This document shows positions 6,535 through 8,987 of a stretch of DNA of 8,987 nt, piece by piece. The DNA is from Phycisphaerae bacterium (GTDB lineage Bacteria > Planctomycetota > Phycisphaerae > UBA1845): assembly GCA_029260155.1 (NCBI GenBank), contig JAJDDU010000498.1:1-8987 (forward strand), written 5' to 3'. Positions within the stretch are counted from its first letter, which is position 1. Every line of letters begins with the position of its first letter. The translations under genes were made by a program, and so were the position numbers. Under the pieces are notes generated by a model that was not told where the DNA came from, did no database searches, and was given only the letters and a program-made list of their open reading frames with translations.

Positions 6535-7408
6535 TTTGGACCTGCTCCTTGATCCGATCAATACCCGTCTTCATCTCGACGACGGCCCGCGCGATCTGCG
6601 AGTCGCTGCTCTTGCTGCCGATCGTGTTGGCCTCGCGAAGCATCTCCTGAGCAAGGAAATCCAGCTTTCGCCCCACACCGGTCGGCGCATCACAAATCTC
6701 CACGAAATGCTCCAGATGGGCACGCAATCGAGAAATCTCCTCGCTGATGTCGCAGCGATCAGCGTACAACGCCACCTCGCGGGCCAGCGAGTCCACCGTC
6801 AGCTCGAACCGACCAGCCGCCATCAACGATTCCACCCGCGAGGCAAGACGTTCGCGATACTCCGTCACAACGGTCGGGGCATGCTCCACCACGCCGTCCA
6901 GTGTCTCCCGAAGACCCGCGCAATGATGCACAAGATCGTCGTGCAGCGCCTTGCCCTCGCGCTCACGCATCTGGACAACCTGCTCCAAGCAGGTCTCGAC
7001 CATCTCCGTGATCAGGGCGATCTGCGACTCCCGCTCCGTATCGGTCAGCTCGTGCGATTGGCACACGCCCGGCAGCGCAGTCAACGTAGCCAGGTCCAGC
7101 GTCGCCTGCACGCCATCGGGAAGCTCCACCGTTGCGAGCGCCGCCGCGTAACGCGACAGCGCCGCCTGGTTCACCTCATAGGCCGCAGTAGCCGTCGCAT
7201 TCCGCCGCCGCAAGGTGACCGTCACGCTGCCACGCGTCAGACGCCCCCGCAACAGCTTCTCGATCGCGGACTCAGCCCATTGCACGCTCTCCGGGAGCTT
7301 GATAACCGACTTCAAATACCGGTTGTTGACGCTGCGGATTTCCAGCGCGTACTCCACCCCACCGTCGGAGCGATGTACCTCGCCGTAGCCGGTCATGGAG
7401 ACGATCAT
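6524..7408 (-). CDS. yicC: YicC family endoribonuclease
   Basis: YicC (YloC in Bacillus) is a conserved bacterial protein; E. coli YicC has been reported to be an endoribonuclease acting on small RNA. The 294 residues match the usual length. The N-terminal domain opens with SMTGYG (4-9) and EIRSVNNRYLK (23-33). The C-terminal DUF1732 part carries ALYADRCDISEEISRLRAHL (213-232), KLDFLAQEMLREANTIGSKS (248-267) and the signature end KEQVQNAE. The ATG at 7408 is 3 nt after the secG stop, and the nearest GAGG is 14 nt upstream, so translation probably depends on ribosomes finishing secG. An ATG at 7396 would remove four residues but leave the SMTGYG motif incomplete. The position before gmk is the common order. 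Confidence 0.93.
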   Translation of the reverse strand: MIVSMTGYGEVHRSDGGVEYALEIRSVNNRYLKSVIKLPESVQWAESAIEKLLRGRLTRGSVTVTLRRRNATATAAYEVNQAALSRYAAALATVELPDGVQATLDLATLTALPGVCQSHELTDTERESQIALITEMVETCLEQVVQMREREGKALHDDLVHHCAGLRETLDGVVEHAPTVVTEYRERLASRVESLMAAGRFELTVDSLAREVALYADRCDISEEISRLRAHLEHFVEICDAPTGVGRKLDFLAQEMLREANTIGSKSSDSQIARAVVEMKTGIDRIKEQVQNAE

Positions 7409-7411
7409 GGA

Positions 7412-7918
7412 TTAGGGCTTGTCCTCACCAGCGGGCGGCGACGTTTCATCCGCCGCCTTCGTATCATCCGCAGCTCCGGGCGCCGGCGTCGTAGAGCCGG
7501 CAGCACCGGCATTCCCAGTGCCGGATGGCGTCACTATGGGCTTGATCCCTGTGGCCCCCGGCGTGATCGGCGTACTGCCAGCCGGCGGCGTAGCCGCAGG
7601 CGTCACCGGAAGTGTGACCGGCAACGATTCCGGCAACACAATGGCCGGTGGTTCCGCCACCGTGGGTGGAACAAGAACGTAGTTCCCGATCACCGCCATG
7701 AACAAGTAGACTCCAGCCAGCGAGCAGGTGATCACCGTAAATGCGTCGCCCGTCTTGGCACCGAACGCACCGCCGCCCCCACCGCCGCCGAACGCGCCGA
7801 CAAGACCGCCGCCGGATGCCTGCTGAACCAAGATCACCAGAATCAACAATCCACAAACCGCGATCAGCCCCGCACCGAGCAGCCACTGACCCCACGTAAA
7901 CGCCGCCAACAATGACAT
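7412..7918 (-). CDS. secG: SecG, preprotein translocase subunit with extended tail
   Basis: SecG is the small membrane subunit of the SecYEG export channel and stimulates SecA-driven translocation. The ATG at 7918, with GAAGG 8 nt upstream, gives 168 residues. A frame extension to 7954 would need a TTG and overlap tpiA. Two membrane segments are visible (about 11-31 and 60-82), flanking the conserved loop ASGGGLVGAFGGGGGGGAFG (34-53), which holds the GGGL and FGG hallmarks. Most family members have 75-120 residues. Here about 85 extra residues rich in Pro, Thr, Ala and Gly follow (84-168), ending in an acidic stretch. With the known two-span topology this tail would lie on the periplasmic side. 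It is 25 nt downstream of tpiA. Confidence 0.92.
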   Translation of the reverse strand: MSLLAAFTWGQWLLGAGLIAVCGLLILVILVQQASGGGLVGAFGGGGGGGAFGAKTGDAFTVITCSLAGVYLFMAVIGNYVLVPPTVAEPPAIVLPESLPVTLPVTPAATPPAGSTPITPGATGIKPIVTPSGTGNAGAAGSTTPAPGAADDTKAADETSPPAGEDKP

Positions 7919-7943
7919 TTGCACTACCTTCGTCGTTTCAACA

Positions 7944-8711
7944 CTAGCCGCCAACCGAGGCAGCCGCAGCCGATATAATACTCACAAAGTCCTCTGCCAC
8001 CAAGCAGGCCCCGCCGACCAAAGCGCCGTCAACATCGGCGCAGGCCATCAGCCCGGCGGCATTGCCCGGCTTGACGCTCCCACCGTACTGAATTCGCAGG
8101 TTCGAGGCCGCCTCAGCACCAAAGATGCTCCCAATCTTGCCACGAATAAACGCGTGGACCTCCTGGGCCTGCTCCGGAGTGGCATTTCTACCCGTCCCGA
8201 TCGCCCAAACAGGCTCATACGCAACGGTCAAACGCGAGGAGTCCATATCCGAGCTCAAGACCTCGTCCATCTGACGCTCAACCACGTGCATCGTCTCGGA
8301 GGCTTCGCGCTCTGACAGCGATTCACCGACACAGAATATGACCTCAAGCCCCTCTGAGAGGCTAGCAATCACCTTTTTACGCAGGAAATCCCCGCCCTCA
8401 CCGAACAACGCCCGCCGCTCGCTGTGCCCGATGATCACATACGCGCAACCAGCCGCCTTGAGCATGCCCGGCGAAATCTCGCCCGTAAACGCACCCTTCG
8501 GCTCAAAATGAACGTTCTGAGCCCCAACCTTGATCGCCGTCCCGTCCACCTCGCGGCCGAACGGGTACAGCAGCGTAGCCGGCGGACACACCGCCACATC
8601 CACCGCAAGATCGGGCGACAGGTGCTCCCGAATGCCCTTCATCAACGCTCGTGCCTCCACGAGCGTCGTGTGCATCTTCCAATTACCAGCCACAAACGGT
8701 CGACGGGCCAT
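7944..8711 (-). CDS. tpiA: Triosephosphate isomerase
   Basis: TpiA interconverts dihydroxyacetone phosphate and glyceraldehyde 3-phosphate in glycolysis and gluconeogenesis. The ATG at 8711 gives 255 residues, normal for the family, and has GAGG 8 nt upstream. A GTG at 8729 would add six residues ahead of the conserved start and is less likely. The catalytic set is complete: Asn10 and Lys12 in FVAGNWKMH, His96 in VIIGHSERR, and Glu166 in VAYEPVWAIGTG, which runs into the flexible loop 6 (167-174). The phosphate-binding motifs QYGGSVKPGN (208-217) and DGALVGGACL (228-237) are intact. It is the first gene of the operon, behind the promoter at 8784-8812, and secG follows 25 nt downstream. Confidence 0.97.
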   Translation of the reverse strand: MARRPFVAGNWKMHTTLVEARALMKGIREHLSPDLAVDVAVCPPATLLYPFGREVDGTAIKVGAQNVHFEPKGAFTGEISPGMLKAAGCAYVIIGHSERRALFGEGGDFLRKKVIASLSEGLEVIFCVGESLSEREASETMHVVERQMDEVLSSDMDSSRLTVAYEPVWAIGTGRNATPEQAQEVHAFIRGKIGSIFGAEAASNLRIQYGGSVKPGNAAGLMACADVDGALVGGACLVAEDFVSIISAAAASVGG

Positions 8712-8719
8712 GGCAACAT

Positions 8720-8723
8720 CCTC
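8720..8723 (-). promoter_or_regulatory. Shine-Dalgarno site for tpiA
   Basis: GAGG on the minus strand, 8 nt before the ATG at 8711. It supports this ATG as the tpiA start over the GTG at 8729. Confidence 0.65.
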
Positions 8724-8783
8724 AACCACAAATGAGACGGATCTGCGAGGTTCGCACGGCGACCTCCCGACAGACGCAGCCCA

Positions 8784-8812
8784 AGTATACCCGCACCGAC
8801 GCGATCCGTAAA
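8784..8812 (-). promoter_or_regulatory. Sigma70-type promoter of the tpiA operon
   Basis: On the minus strand the -35 box TTTACG (8812 down to 8807) matches four of six consensus bases. The -10 box TATACT (8789 down to 8784) matches five of six. The spacer is exactly 17 nt. Transcription would start near 8777, giving a leader of about 65 nt before the tpiA ATG. It is the only promoter of this quality seen upstream of the seven-gene run. Activity is inferred from sequence only. Confidence 0.65.
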
Positions 8813-8853
8813 CGCGCCCCCAACTCCGGGTAGCGGGTCACTTTGACGGGTGG

Positions 8854-8920
8854 CACGGTCTGGCCCAAAGGCCAGGCCGTGGGATTGAGGCTCACGGCCT
8901 GGCCTTTGCGCCAGACCGTG
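8854..8920. repeat. Long near-perfect inverted repeat, arms themselves palindromic
   Basis: Two 28-nt arms (8854-8881 and 8893-8920) are reverse complements with one mismatch, around an 11-nt loop (8882-8892). Each arm is also a near-palindrome: the left arm folds as a 12-bp stem (CACGGTCTGGCC with GGCCAGGCCGTG, one wobble) around CAAA. The sequence can therefore form one long hairpin or two short ones. No T-run follows on either strand, which argues against an intrinsic terminator. It resembles a REP, MITE-like or cruciform element. It lies upstream of the tpiA promoter. Confidence 0.75.
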
Positions 8921-8987
8921 AAACTATGAAGCGAGTCTCCCCTTGGGTACGTTCGGGGTCTCGGATCGGGGGTCGTAGCCTCGATCA
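8921..8987. other. Window edge, coding status undecided
   Basis: On the minus strand a frame is open from the edge to a TAG at 8924-8926, about 20 codons, and would end 3 nt before the inverted repeat. On the + strand a frame starts at the ATG at 8927 and is open to the edge, but it lacks a Shine-Dalgarno sequence. Both are too short to judge, and neither gave a recognisable product. Confidence 0.3.

Noticed and set aside
6534..6561. Longer Gmk start at 6561
   Set aside because: Would need a TTG codon and a larger overlap with yicC. The ATG at 6534 has AAGGAG upstream and gives the normal length.
6455..7915. Open frame of 486 codons on the + strand
   Set aside because: Runs antisense to gmk, yicC and secG, all of which have clear family motifs. 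Its Arg/His/Leu-rich product is a shadow.
7918..7954. Longer SecG start at 7954
   Set aside because: Would need a TTG codon, overlaps the tpiA stop and adds polar residues before the first membrane segment. The ATG at 7918 has a good ribosome binding site.
8854..8920. Large inverted repeat as a classic intrinsic terminator
   Set aside because: No run of T follows the stem on either strand, and the stem is longer and more symmetric than typical terminators. Kept as a repeat element instead.

Overview
The window most likely comes from a GC-rich Planctomycetota chromosome. The class is uncertain; Phycisphaerae or Pirellulae relatives are possible. This is inferred from the RpoZ sequence type, separate coaC and coaB genes instead of a fused coaBC, a SecG with a long Pro/Thr/Ala-rich tail, and a large Asp/Cys-rich FG-GAP lipoprotein. 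No rRNA, tRNA, CRISPR array, integrase or transposase was seen. All supported genes lie on the minus strand.

Right part (8812 down to 4458): a compact housekeeping operon reads tpiA, secG, yicC, gmk, rpoZ, coaC, coaB. A good sigma70-like promoter (-35 at 8807-8812, -10 at 8784-8789, 17-nt spacer) sits about 100 nt before tpiA. Genes are 3 to 25 nt apart or overlap by 4 to 20 nt, so co-transcription and translational coupling are expected. The operon combines central carbon metabolism (TpiA), protein export (SecG), RNA turnover (YicC), nucleotide metabolism (Gmk), transcription (RpoZ) and coenzyme A synthesis (CoaC and CoaB). The yicC-gmk-rpoZ-coa core is a conserved order in many bacteria. 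Here tpiA and secG are joined upstream of it.

Middle (3697-4457): a gap of about 760 nt without a convincing gene. It contains several inverted repeats and an imperfect direct repeat, and presumably the promoter of the next gene.

Left part (3696 down to 457): one large gene encodes a predicted lipoprotein of 1079 residues. It has eight-cysteine Asp-rich repeats, Ig/PKD-like regions and a C-terminal FG-GAP beta-propeller. A strong intrinsic terminator follows at 379-414. The first 378 nt hold no supported gene, only a possible structured REP-like element.

Right edge (8813-8987): a near-perfect 28-bp inverted repeat lies upstream of the tpiA promoter, and each arm is itself a near-palindrome. 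It is the most unusual non-coding structure here. No clear new multi-gene system was found. The best leads are this palindrome, the structured 760-nt gap and the architecture of the surface lipoprotein.
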